From: Hygrophila difformis | Lineage: Eukaryota; Streptophyta; Magnoliopsida; Lamiales; Acanthaceae | Reading direction: 5' to 3' | Assembly (NCBI GenBank): GCA_030278955.1 | Contig: JAOANR010000006.1 | Span: forward strand, 12,671,915-12,735,914 | Length of the DNA: 64,000 bases | Shown here: positions 48,414 to 58,996 of the stretch, piece by piece | How positions within the stretch are numbered: the first letter of the stretch is position 1 | Layout: each line of letters begins with the position of its first letter | Notes under the pieces: model-generated | Databases searched by the model: none | Told to the model about the DNA's origin: nothing | Seen by the model: the letters and a program-made list of their open reading frames with translations, nothing else | Translations under genes and position numbers: made by a program

Positions 48414-49158
48414 TATAGTATGTACATGTTATCCACATTAATATGTTGTCAAAGATATCAGGAAGCTCATCTTTCCTTGAAAATGAAATGATGCACACCA
48501 TCAAGGTCTGCTATAAATTATGGAAAGAGCTAAGTGTGCTCGGTGTAAAACATAACTAGAGCTACTATCATTATGACAGACCAACGGTCATTATTATAAA
48601 ATCTCTTCATACAGTTCTTTATAAGGTTTTTCTGAATAAAACGAGGTCAAGAAAACTTCTCACTAAAAGAGTTTGACAGAGACATTCCACAAATAATTAC
48701 TAAAAACTGGGATTCAGATAGTTCACAATTACTAACACAGCAACAGGTTCATCAAAGATTCAAATGGCGTTTTGCACCTCACTTGTTCAAGATCCAGTGC
48801 TTACCTACCAATGCTCCCCACCACCTCATTCCTGAAGCGCCATAGCAAAAATAATGACGGAAAAATGGCACTTGATGTTTGTATTTAATCTTCACCACAT
48901 AGTCAGGTTCAGAAGTTCAACATATAAACCTGAAATGAACAAATGATTGCCATTCTCCTCACATGGTGTGCCTCAACACATAAAGCTAAAGATAGCATGT
49001 GAGCTTCAGAATTTTTAGTTAATCATCTGAACCAGGAAGAAAAAAGATGAAAATGAGTATAATCTACCAGATGCTTTCCACTATGGAAACAATAATAGAT
49101 CTTCTACAGTCAAGTAGTCAACCACAACATTTTAAAGCATTCCAAAGGAAGTAAGCAT
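48414..49158. other. Convergent 3' region of subtilase and methyltransferase genes
   Basis: The two genes converge here. The stretch probably holds their 3' untranslated regions; nothing else was recognised. Confidence 0.5.
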
Positions 49159-50953
49159 TCATTCAGAATCATCCGTACACTGACAGACAGGAAGGTTATA
49201 AGTATCCAACTTCCAATATTTGTGTTTCACACCTTCCCAGGTTTCTTCTCCTAAGCAATCCTTGACAGGTAAGGGTATGAAGGTGGTGGAATAACCCAAA
49301 TTCCCAAGCTCCAGGGCAACTAATTGGCAATAAACAACATGAAAGAATGGATTGCTCCCACAAAGACCATTAAAATATGAATATATTCCTCCAGGCTTCA
49401 ATAATTGAGGGAGATGTTGATGAAACTCTTTCATGTCTTCATAATATTCTCCATATGTGTCGAAGAATATACCTAAACCAATTTCACAATCAGGGAATTA
49501 TTCATATAAATCCAAGCATAACAGAAAAATGCAAAGAAAACCAGAACAAGTTAACAGAAGTCTTCAAAATATAAATCCTCTAGTATATTGCTGAAGACAA
49601 TGAATAGATTTTTATTTCCATTGAATTTCCATGCAAGATCAAAACAACTGAAAGATTCCCAGATTGATATGCATTGTGTTGATTCTAGTTAACAGTCACC
49701 TCTGGGGTATCCACAAAGTACAGGTCCTTCAGTGTCCTCATTTCCATTTATACTATTTCTTTTACCACAAAAATTTGTAAGTTGCTTTCAGCTTTCAATC
49801 ATAATAACCATTTATATTATTTCACGTGCTTCTATAAGTATTTGAGTGGTTTAAAAAGTAAACTACTCTTAAATTGAAATCTCCAGAAAACCTTTTTCAA
49901 ACAAAGAGAGCAAGGAACAGGTCTTGAAACAGGATAATAATCATGGAAAACAAATTGATATAAAAGGTGATGCGATATCAAGTATCTGTTGCCTCTACTG
50001 TTGATTGGAAGATTTAGTTTAAGAAGAAAAAAACACATTAACAGATGATATTTTGTGATTAGAAGTTCAATTTAAGTCATAAAATGAAACAGCCTCCAAA
50101 CCAAATACTAATAAATTCATATGCTTTACTCAGAATTTTGGGGAAATTAGGCCTGTATGTAGTTATGTTACCATCGTAAGAATCCAGCTGAGAAAGGACA
50201 TCCTGCCAGCGTCCGAAAACTACTTTTACATTTTTCTTTTCACCCCATCCAGCTCGAAGCATACGATCATACACATCTGGATGAGCCTCGACAATTGTGT
50301 GGGAAGAATGTGTATACTGCTGTATGGCAGTATCAACAAGACCCATGCCAAACCCAATGTTTAATATGTGTCCACCTCCTGAGCAAATAGCCTTAGCGTG
50401 AGCTTCCATAAGTGGCCTCTCCCAAGACATCATAACTGCCTTGCTTTCTGCATCCATCACTTTGTCCTCACTAAATGACACCCTGTCTTCAAGGTAATCG
50501 CCATTATTACTTTTTGCACCGTCTTTTCTAGCTATCGTTCCAAGAATCAATTCAGCTTGTATACCTACACACAATCAAAACTCAAGTCACAAACTAAACA
50601 GTGTTGCAAAGAAATCATCAAAGATTATTTTTTTTAAAAAAAAAATTACGAGAATTGCAGTAAAAAGTGGGACCTGCATTGAGGAGGATGTCGAAGGCGG
50701 ATTGATGACCAGCATCCATTGCGAAGTCTCCAGCGGACATATTGGAAGGTGAGAGTGCGTTCCAGGGGGCGCCGCTGTCGAGGAGCAGTTGCACCGCCTC
50801 GGAGCAACCGATTTTGGCGGCATACATGAGCGGCGTGAGTCCTTGAGCATCGAAGTAGGTGACGTCGGCTCCGGAGTCGATGAGAGACTTGAGCCTGCAA
50901 ACATCGCCCTGCCGGGCAGCCTCGCAGAGGAATTCTTCTCTGTTCTCCTCCAT
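49159..50953 (-). CDS. RMT2-like ankyrin-repeat arginine methyltransferase, 3 exons
   Basis: Exons on the minus strand are 50953-50674, 50564-50172 and 49472-49159, giving 328 residues; introns of 109 and 699 bp have GT-AG ends and keep frame (both phase 1). Residues ~5-92 hold two ankyrin repeats (GLTPLMYAAKIGCSEAVQLL). The rest is an S-adenosylmethionine-dependent methyltransferase: SWERPLMEAHAKAI, SAM-binding HILNIGFGMGLVD at 159-171, IVEAHPDVYDRM, GRWQDVL, then FFDTYGEYYEDM and YSYFNGLCG. This layout matches yeast Rmt2, which methylates the delta nitrogen of an arginine in ribosomal protein Rpl12. The plant substrate is unknown. No signal peptide is seen, so a cytosolic or nuclear location is expected. 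It lies head-to-head with the syntaxin-like gene across a LINE insertion. Confidence 0.92.
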
Positions 50954-51234
50954 GGCTGCGCCTGCGCTTCGCTTAAACCCTTACCCTATGTAGACCTCTA
51001 ACTGCAATGTTAAAATCCAATACTTGATGAAATATGAAGTGGACATTATTATTAAAAATTTAAAATAAATAAATTCAACAATAATCATTTTATCTTACCT
51101 GGCAGCAAAGACAACTTTTTTTTTTTTTTTTTTTGGGTGAAATGACGCCAAAGCGTCGGCAAAGGGTAGAGTTACAAAGCTAAGAAAAATCTACAGAGCA
51201 AGGGGGAGAAGGGAAGACCAAAAATAAATAAAAC

Positions 51235-54200
51235 TCAAAAACGCGGAAACCAAGTGCCCATCCTATCTGCTGCCAAAGGTACTTGAGATGCATCCGGGGG
51301 AAACGCCCATGTATTGAAAAATTCTTCTGAATTAGCACCCATCTTGGCCAGAGAGTCCGCCACTGCATTACCTTCTCGTAAAATATGAAACCAACGAACT
51401 CTTGGAAGCTGAATCCAAATATCTGAGATGAGTAAGGCCAATGGTTTTAACCAGTGGTCATTACCAATGTCGTGCTGAAGAATCCACAAGGCCTCAATGG
51501 AATCAATAAAACAAATGACTTCTTCAATGCCTAATTTCTGAATACACCTCATACCATTCAAGATGCCATGAAGTTCAGCTATAAGATTATTGGAGACTCC
51601 CACTGAGCCAGAGAAACCCTCAATCCAGCTTCCATCAGTTCCTCGAAGGACACCTCCAAATCCAGCTGGACCCGGGTTACCCAGGGAACTGCCATCTACG
51701 TGGAGCATTGGGCAAGATACACTCAAGGGATTCCACGTTACCCACCTAATCCTCTCCAAACGTAACTGTCTGCCACAAGACCTAGCAAAGCTTTCTCCTA
51801 AAGCTAAGGACTTGCGAACGGTTAGCTCCAAGTTGATCACTTCACCTCTCATAACTACTTCATTTCGTCCCTTCCAAATTCCCCATATTACTGCCCACTG
51901 TAGCCCTTTCCAATTTTTGCACAAATGAAACCAAATCTCGGCTCCATCAATGTCTTCATTCGGCCACCATCCTGCCACCGAGAACCCCACTTTGTTCCAT
52001 ACCGCTACTGCCCAAGAACATTGGAAGAACAAATGATGAATAGTTTCCACTTGTAGTCCACATACCTCACACATGGCGGAGTTCGCTATCCCCCTCTGGT
52101 GTCGAATTTCATTTGTCGGTAAAGACTTATGAACGATAAGCCATAACAAGAAACGCACCTTCTCCGGCGCCTGAATCCTCCATACCCAGGATCGGAGTCT
52201 GTCCCTATGCAGGCCTCGTTGCTCCATAAGCCAACTATACCCCGAAGAAACCTTATACTCACCATCTTGTGTTCCCGTCCACCTCCAAACATCTGTCACT
52301 GATTCGTGTCGCATTAATGGACCATACTTTTTAACTTCATTTTTAATAAACTCCGGGACAGGCGTCAACATACCCTCCCAACTCCAATGGTGATTTACAA
52401 AGACATCTTTCACTTTGAGCTCTACATCTGAAATATGCACATATGGTATACGATAGCCTATCGCTCCCTTATTGAGCCATGGCGCAAACCAGAAATTACA
52501 ATTTCCATTGTCAAGCCTTAAACGGATTCCAGAGGCCAAAAACGGTCCTACTTTGACCATAGCTCGATATAAAGATGACGCAACCGGGCGTTGTTGAAAA
52601 ATATGGTCAGTGGCACGATATTTTTGAGAGAAAACTTTCACCCACAGCTTGGATTTCTGCACCTGTAAATCCATAAAACATTTACCTAACAAGGCGATAT
52701 TCATATCCCGACAAGTGCGAATACCAAAGCCTCCCATATGCTTTGGTAATGCAGCCTTATGCCATCCAACAAGATGAAGACCCCGACCACCTCCGTCTTT
52801 CCAAATAAAATTCTTGATAATAGAATCAATTTTATCACATACTGAAGATTGAATCCATGCCAACTGCATCACATAGATGGGAATAGTTCCTAAGACGGCG
52901 CGTGCTAATGTTAAGCGGCCTGCTTTATTTAAAAGTGCCCTTTTCCATGTTCCAAGGCGTGCCTGTATAGTATCAATTAAAAATTGAAAGTTTTGTTCAC
53001 GAGCTGCACCCCGGAAAATAGGAAAGCCGAGATATTTTCCTAAGTTGTCAGTGAAGTTGATATTCAAAACTGCAGCAATAGCTTGACGGGTAGAAGCTGT
53101 GACTGAGGTTGAGGCAAATGCAAGGGATTTACTGCTATTTATTCGAAGCCCGGATTGAACTGCAAAATTGCTCAAGACATCATCCATGCACCTAGTGCTG
53201 TGTATAGAAGCCTCTGAAAATAGAAGGAGATCATCAGCGAACATTAGATGGGAAATGGGAAGCGAATTATGACCAAGACAAACTGGCTGCCAAAGACCTT
53301 CATGTACTTTGGTTAGTATAGTCCGCGAAAGTTTTTCCATCACGATAATGAAAAGGTATGGTGATAGCGGATCCCCCTGACGAAGACCCTTGCTTGGAAC
53401 AATCGCAGGAAGTGACGATCCATTCCAAAGTATTGTGTAGACTGGTGACCGGACACAAAACATAATGATGCGTTGTAATGAAGCGGGTAACCCCATTTCC
53501 AGTAAACATGAATCCAAGAAATCCCAACTGATGTTATCATATGCTTTTTCTAGATCCACCTTCAAAAGGAATTCCTTTCTTCGTCGATGCTTGATATGAA
53601 ATGAATTAACAATTTCCTGTAGAATAATAGCATTACATGACGTACCACGACCTGGGAGAAAAGCCGATTGATAGGGACTAATGAACTCTTGAAGTACTGG
53701 TCGAAGTCTATTCACAATGACTTTGGTAATTACTTTATAACTGACATTGCATAGGCTTATTGGTCGGTATTGTCGAATTTCCCTTGGAATCTCCAATTTA
53801 GGAATGAGACATATAAATGTGTCGGCAATTGTGGTGTCGAATGATCCCTGAAGAAGTGCGTTACGTACCAGATGGTATAATGAAATCCCGACCACGTTCC
53901 AATATTTTTTGTAAAACATGGGAGGAAACCCATCAGGCCCTGGAGCCGAAAAACACTTCATTGTGTTAACTGCAGACTTAACTTCTTCGTACTCCACTTC
54001 TCGAGCTAAATCTTCATCAGTCACCACCTTCTGGAAGGAAGAGAGTGGTGGATGAGAGTTTTGAGACCAGGCCGAGTTTCCATAAAGACCAATAAAGTGA
54101 GACCGAACATGATCTTGGAGTAAAGAATCATCCGTCGTCCAATGTCCATTTATGTCAAGTCCCAGAATACGTCCTCTTTGACGACGGATCATTGTTTGAG

Positions 54201-55299
54201 AGTGGAAATATCTAGTGTTGCGATCTCCCAATTTAAGCCATTTATCTTTCGATTTTTGAAACCACAAAATTTCTTCCTGAGCCAATACCTCATCCAACGC
54301 GCAAAGGAGATTTCTTTCAAGGCGGTGCATGCAAGCAGAATCCCATCTTTCCAAAATTCTTCTCACACCTGCAATGCGTCGTAATAATTTTTGCTTCTTC
54401 CTTGTAATATTCCCAAAAGTTACTCGGTTGAAATGCTTAGAAGAATCTCGGACCTGTGAGAGTTTGTCTTGAAATCTGGCACCGCCCAATGACCAAGAGG
54501 AGTCAACTATATGTTCATAAAGTGGATGAGAAGACCACATGGCTTCCCAGCGAAAAGGGCGGGCATTCCGAAGGTCAGTAGGCCTGTAACATCTAAGTAA
54601 TAATCCATTATGATCCGAAGCTCGTCTTTGCAAGACCTCTACATGCCCATCCGGAAAAGCTTGCATCCAGCCAATATTCGAAACAGCCCTATCAAGACGA
54701 CGACGAGCAAGGGGGCCTCCAGTCGTATTGCGTTGCCATGTGAACAAATCACCAATAGTGTGTATTGTATGCAAGCCACAATCTCTTAACATTGTATAGA
54801 AGGCCTCACTGTGACTAGAATTAAATTGCATTCCCAAGGATTCAGATGAGGAAGTAATTGAATTCCAATCTCCAAGGGCAAGCCAAGGTCCTTGAATCAT
54901 GGTTGCCGTAGTTCGCATAAATTCCCAATCCAACTCTCTCTGATTTGCAGCGGGGTTAGCATATATAGCAGTAAAAGTCCACGAACTCGCCCCTCTGCTC
55001 GCGGTAACGGATACCATCCTAGGATGACTTGCAAAACATGAGAATCCATAGGGAAGTCCAAGCCGAAACAAAATCCACAAACCCCCGGCTTGACCCACTG
55101 GGTCGGAGATGTATAGTGCGTCATAATTCAATCGATAAAAGAATACCCTCAATTTATTGAATAAACCCCTTGGTTCCATTAAAACGAAAATGGAAGGTTT
55201 ATAGGATTGCAAAACATCAGAGATGTGGCGCTGAGTATTCTTGTGCATGGCGCCACGGACGTTCCATGCCAAGATAGTGAAGTCGCGAAATTCAATCAT
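51235..55299 (-). CDS. LINE ORF2: endonuclease, reverse transcriptase, RNase H
   Basis: 1354 residues without a stop, starting MIEFRDFTIL. An apurinic-type endonuclease/exonuclease/phosphatase domain fills residues 1-~230 (LAWNVRGA, ALGDWNSI, RRASDHNGLLL). The reverse transcriptase spans ~430-800 (FKMKCFSAPGPDGFPP-like region, PISLCNVSYKVI, KGLRQGDPLSPYLF, active site FADD near residue 687). A zf-RVT segment lies near 1010-1100 (VWRIQAPEKVRFLLWL). A type-I RNase H is at ~1195-1320 (HVDGSSLGNPGPAG, AELHGIL, REGNAVADSLAKMG). The RNase H domain is common in plant L1-type LINEs. The ATG overlaps the ORF1 stop as ATGA. Confidence 0.94.
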   Translation of the reverse strand: MIEFRDFTILAWNVRGAMHKNTQRHISDVLQSYKPSIFVLMEPRGLFNKLRVFFYRLNYDALYISDPVGQAGGLWILFRLGLPYGFSCFASHPRMVSVTASRGASSWTFTAIYANPAANQRELDWEFMRTTATMIQGPWLALGDWNSITSSSESLGMQFNSSHSEAFYTMLRDCGLHTIHTIGDLFTWQRNTTGGPLARRRLDRAVSNIGWMQAFPDGHVEVLQRRASDHNGLLLRCYRPTDLRNARPFRWEAMWSSHPLYEHIVDSSWSLGGARFQDKLSQVRDSSKHFNRVTFGNITRKKQKLLRRIAGVRRILERWDSACMHRLERNLLCALDEVLAQEEILWFQKSKDKWLKLGDRNTRYFHSQTMIRRQRGRILGLDINGHWTTDDSLLQDHVRSHFIGLYGNSAWSQNSHPPLSSFQKVVTDEDLAREVEYEEVKSAVNTMKCFSAPGPDGFPPMFYKKYWNVVGISLYHLVRNALLQGSFDTTIADTFICLIPKLEIPREIRQYRPISLCNVSYKVITKVIVNRLRPVLQEFISPYQSAFLPGRGTSCNAIILQEIVNSFHIKHRRRKEFLLKVDLEKAYDNISWDFLDSCLLEMGLPASLQRIIMFCVRSPVYTILWNGSSLPAIVPSKGLRQGDPLSPYLFIIVMEKLSRTILTKVHEGLWQPVCLGHNSLPISHLMFADDLLLFSEASIHSTRCMDDVLSNFAVQSGLRINSSKSLAFASTSVTASTRQAIAAVLNINFTDNLGKYLGFPIFRGAAREQNFQFLIDTIQARLGTWKRALLNKAGRLTLARAVLGTIPIYVMQLAWIQSSVCDKIDSIIKNFIWKDGGGRGLHLVGWHKAALPKHMGGFGIRTCRDMNIALLGKCFMDLQVQKSKLWVKVFSQKYRATDHIFQQRPVASSLYRAMVKVGPFLASGIRLRLDNGNCNFWFAPWLNKGAIGYRIPYVHISDVELKVKDVFVNHHWSWEGMLTPVPEFIKNEVKKYGPLMRHESVTDVWRWTGTQDGEYKVSSGYSWLMEQRGLHRDRLRSWVWRIQAPEKVRFLLWLIVHKSLPTNEIRHQRGIANSAMCEVCGLQVETIHHLFFQCSWAVAVWNKVGFSVAGWWPNEDIDGAEIWFHLCKNWKGLQWAVIWGIWKGRNEVVMRGEVINLELTVRKSLALGESFARSCGRQLRLERIRWVTWNPLSVSCPMLHVDGSSLGNPGPAGFGGVLRGTDGSWIEGFSGSVGVSNNLIAELHGILNGMRCIQKLGIEEVICFIDSIEALWILQHDIGNDHWLKPLALLISDIWIQLPRVRWFHILREGNAVADSLAKMGANSEEFFNTWAFPPDASQVPLAADRMGTWFPRF

Positions 55300-56929
55300 T
55301 GGGAAACTGGTGCGCTGTTATCACACTCCCCCACTTTGATAATAGGATCAACAAGCTTAGATTGATCATCATTGCTAATACTGCTTGAGCTTGCCAAAAC
55401 CGCAAAAGGGTTATTTGTCTTAGCAAAAGTTGGAATAGTAAATGAAGGCGATTTTCGTGGCCTCTTACCTTTATGATTATTCTGAGGATCAAGTAAACCT
55501 TCAGCAAAATCCACCGATGCTACTAAAGGTCCAGTCATGATCTTTTTACCTCCCTCTGAAGCTTTAGAAGTCCCAGATGCCATCATCTTTCCAGTCGTTT
55601 GTTGACTCTGTTTTAGAACCGACTGATCAGGGTGACCATTAGACTTGTGGTCTCGCCGAGGACGAGTGGGGCGGGAGACCGTTATCCAGGATCCATGGGT
55701 GACAGTCGGGGTCGCATGATCCAAATCTAATTGTGTGGTAGGAATAGACAATTCCTCTTGAGATGAAACTCCTATAGCAGAATCTACATCCTTAGATATA
55801 GTTTCCTTATGAGTCGACAAGGGTTTAGGAATATCTGATTTAGTGCAACTCTCTTTGTTCTGAAATCCCCTTGAATCCAGAGAGCGGGATATTTCCTTTG
55901 AAATAGGTCCTGTAGCATTCTGGGAGGAAGAACCAGGATGGCCACCCTTCCGTAAGTCACCCTCCGCCGACATCCCATAATGTTTACATTCTTGACGACC
56001 TAAACGAATTAATCCGCAAGAGGTACAGATATTATGTAAGCCCTCATAGGATACCAATTGCCAAAAACCATTAATACGAACCTTGCCAATTACCGGTTTA
56101 GTCAAGTCAATTTCCACACAAACACGTGCGAATTGAGCACGGTGCATATCTTTGGTATTAACATCAATACGTAAAGGTTTCCCTATCAAACCAGCAATGA
56201 TAGTTAGAGCCTCTTCTTCATAGTAAGCCGAACATAAATCTGGAAAACGAACCCACACGGCAGACCTTGTAATTTCTTTAGTGGGATCAAGAAATTCTTC
56301 CGACCAAGGGTGGACAGCCAAATTGTGATCAAATATGGACCATGGCCCTTTGAAAAGTGCCACATCCCGATCTTCAGAAGACCCAAATTTAGCCATGAAA
56401 TACCCCTGTGAACATCTGTTAGCGCAAAATAGCCCTTTGGTTTCCACAATCGCATAAGCTTCTCACGTAGGACAACAAGATTCACTCTTAATCCTAATAC
56501 TTTGACCATCAAAGCATCCCTGAGGGGACGGCAAAGTCTGTCCATGGCAGGAGCAGAAAACACAAGATCCGGAAGCAACGGATTTCCATCAACAACACCT
56601 ATCTTGGATAATTCAATAAGCGGAATAGGATCCTGTTCAGGAGCAGGAGGCGGACGGAAAGAAACATCACGGAAGGAGGGCCTGACATGTGCTGGCTCAG
56701 CAGCAGGGTCTGGTGGCTTCGGCATCAGTACCGGCGTGAAGAGGGAAGGCGGCGTCGGAAGCGGGGGGCAGGGGTCAATAGCTGCCGAGGGACTCACTTG
56801 AGCCGGCGGTGGAGAAATAGCTGCTGAAGGACTCACCTGAGTCGGCGGTGAGGAATTAACCGTGGCTTCATCAATTTCCATAGCTGCTGTTGAGGGGATG
56901 ACAGCGGCCTTTGGTGCCGCAGAAGTCAT
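55296..56929 (-). pseudogene. LINE ORF1 (DUF4283 nucleic-acid-binding protein), frameshifted
   Basis: Starts MTSAAPKAAV at 56929 with a Pro-rich N-terminus. A DUF4283 region follows (LCRPLRDALMVKVLGLRVN, LREKLMRLWKPKG). Around 56402-56406, in a G run, one base seems to have been lost, and the conserved domain continues in another frame (YFMAKFGSSEDRDVALFKG, WSEEFLDPTKEI). A zinc-knuckle-like CTSCGLIRLGRQEC has Leu where the knuckle His should be. The C-terminal half is basic and Ser/Lys-rich. The frame ends in TGA at 55296, overlapping the ORF2 start by four bases. ORF1 normally coats the LINE RNA; this copy probably cannot make it. Confidence 0.85.
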
Positions 56930-57034
56930 TGGAGAAAGCTAAGTCGGTGGAGGAATGGAGAAATCGCCTTTTGAGTCGGTTGGAATTTCGCCAGAAGGGT
57001 TGTCTGCAGATTCTTCGCAGCAAAAGACAACTTT

Positions 57035-57514
57035 GTACGGGTAAATCCATTTTCAAAATACACACTTATTTTGACCGCACGATACGTATAAAATCGATCC
57101 CACAGTACACACAGCCACAAAAAAAATAAGAAAAAAAAAAACCTTGATAACGACGCCGTTCCTGATTTTTCAATAACACGATAAAACTTCTCCGTTTTCC
57201 TCACGGAGCTTCGCGCTATCACAATTCATTTCATCCGGCATTCCCCTTCGCTCTTGTTACCAAATCTTGCAATAAAAAATTAAATTTAGTTTTCCATTGT
57301 TTTCGCCAAATCCTAATCTTCTTATTATGCTTGCTCCAATTTCACTTTGTTATTGGATCTATTGTTAATGCCCATACATTGTTAATCTGCGCTAGCTAGG
57401 GTTTGGTTTTTTATTTCGCGTTCTTTTATGCATTTTTCTGGTGTGAAGCATTGTATTCCTTTTTTTGCTTGATTCTTGTTTTTATTGGGGGTTCTGTAAT
57501 TTTTTTCGCCACGA
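57035..57514 (+). promoter_or_regulatory. Promoter/5' leader of the syntaxin-like gene
   Basis: Together with 50954-51118 this made up the original shared upstream region of two divergent genes, about 0.64 kb, before the LINE inserted. There is no clear TATA box. The leader includes a TTTTATTTCGCG stretch and CT-rich parts. Confidence 0.5.
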
Positions 57515-58965
57515 ATGGCGTCAAGTTTTGAGAAATGGGAAAAGGATCCCTATTTTCCTGCCGCGGAGGAAGTTCAGGAATCTGCCGACAGGTGCTACAA
57601 TATATATATTTTTTCTTTTTTTCGTTAGGCTTTTTCTAATTTAGGTTCTAGGAATGCGAATGACGAGATTGAGATTTTGTTTGGCCTTTTGTCCGTTGAG
57701 CTATTGTTGTACTGGCTAGACCAGTTTTTTTTAGAAAAAAAAAATTAAAAATTGATGGCTAGTCTATTCTTTTTCTTCTTCAAGGATGGAATCAACTTAT
57801 AGAACATGGATTCATGCCATGAAGGATACTTCGGGTCGTTGGAAATTGGATGAGCTACGAAGAGATCTCCAAACTACAGTTGGCACGACCAAATGGCAGG
57901 TGATTATCCATATGTACTTATGCAGTAAATTTGCATTTTGTGCATATCAGGTGTGCTAAATTACACTGTTGTGACATGCTTTTGCTCATGGTGTTATTGA
58001 ATTGGTTAATGCAGTTGGAAGAATTTGGGCAAGCTGTAAAATCAAGTTATACCAATAGTAATTCGGAGGAAGACGAGAGAGATAGGCATCAGGAGTTCAT
58101 AGTTGCAATTGGAAGTCAGATAGCAAAAGTTGAAAATTCTTTGAATGATTCTGTAGTGTCAAATGGCAAACCACCATTGCCTTGGATGAAATTGGATGAA
58201 CAAGAACGAAATGAGCTGGCATTGTTTCTTTCGGGACCATCATCCTCTGCAAAAAGCACTTCAGGAAAAGTTCAAGCTAAAGGCTGGGCAATGGAAAAAT
58301 CACAAGAGGCTGATCGTCAGCTAGTGAATGAGTTTTCAAGAAGCTCCTCTCATTTGGTTGACCTGTGTCCAGTTCAAGTAGAGGGTAAGGAGGTGAAGAG
58401 TCCAGGACATCGAAGGACAGCTAGTGCTAGTGCTGACATTGGATCCTGGAAGATTGCTGTGGCTGATGATACTTTTACACGTGAATCATCCAGTTTAAAA
58501 CCTGATCCCAAACCACGGAAGACACCCAGTTTCTCTGGGTTTCTAAGTACATTGGAATCATCTATGTCTCAATTGACGTGGTCAAAGAATGGCTATAAGA
58601 AATTCAAGCACACAGATGATCTTCAAGACGCTGATACTGCACTGCCCAGATCCCATAATTCGTCTAGAGTCAGTAACAATTCCCTTAACAATGACTATTA
58701 TATCAAGAGTTTTGTTATAGAATTGTTAAATTCATGACAAGCTTTTTCATTAATGTTGAAGGGTGCTAACATATGCTACGAGAAGAACAAGAGTTGCCTT
58801 GATGGCTACGATGAATATTACGACAAGCAACTATATGGTTGGCATGGTACTATCCAGAGACAGTTACAGAGGTCCCAATATCATATGCAGTATAGACCTG
58901 TAAAGGTCTTTTGCTCCATTTTTCTCATGATATGTTTGCTCGGTGAGTTATTATTATTATTATTA

Positions 58966-58996
<31 letters not shown>

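Larger units (their letters stand above)
51119..57016 (-). mobile_element. Near-complete L1-type LINE
   Basis: The element has ORF1 (gag-like), ORF2 (endonuclease-reverse transcriptase-RNase H) and a terminal A-tract (poly-T from 51119 on plus). A ~17-bp target duplication flanks it: GCAGCAAAGACAACTTT at 51102-51118 and GCAGCAAAAGACAACTTT at 57017-57034, differing by one A. The 5' leader before ORF1 is only about 87 bp. ORF2 is open throughout; ORF1 carries one frameshift. It inserted between two divergent host genes. Confidence 0.93.
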
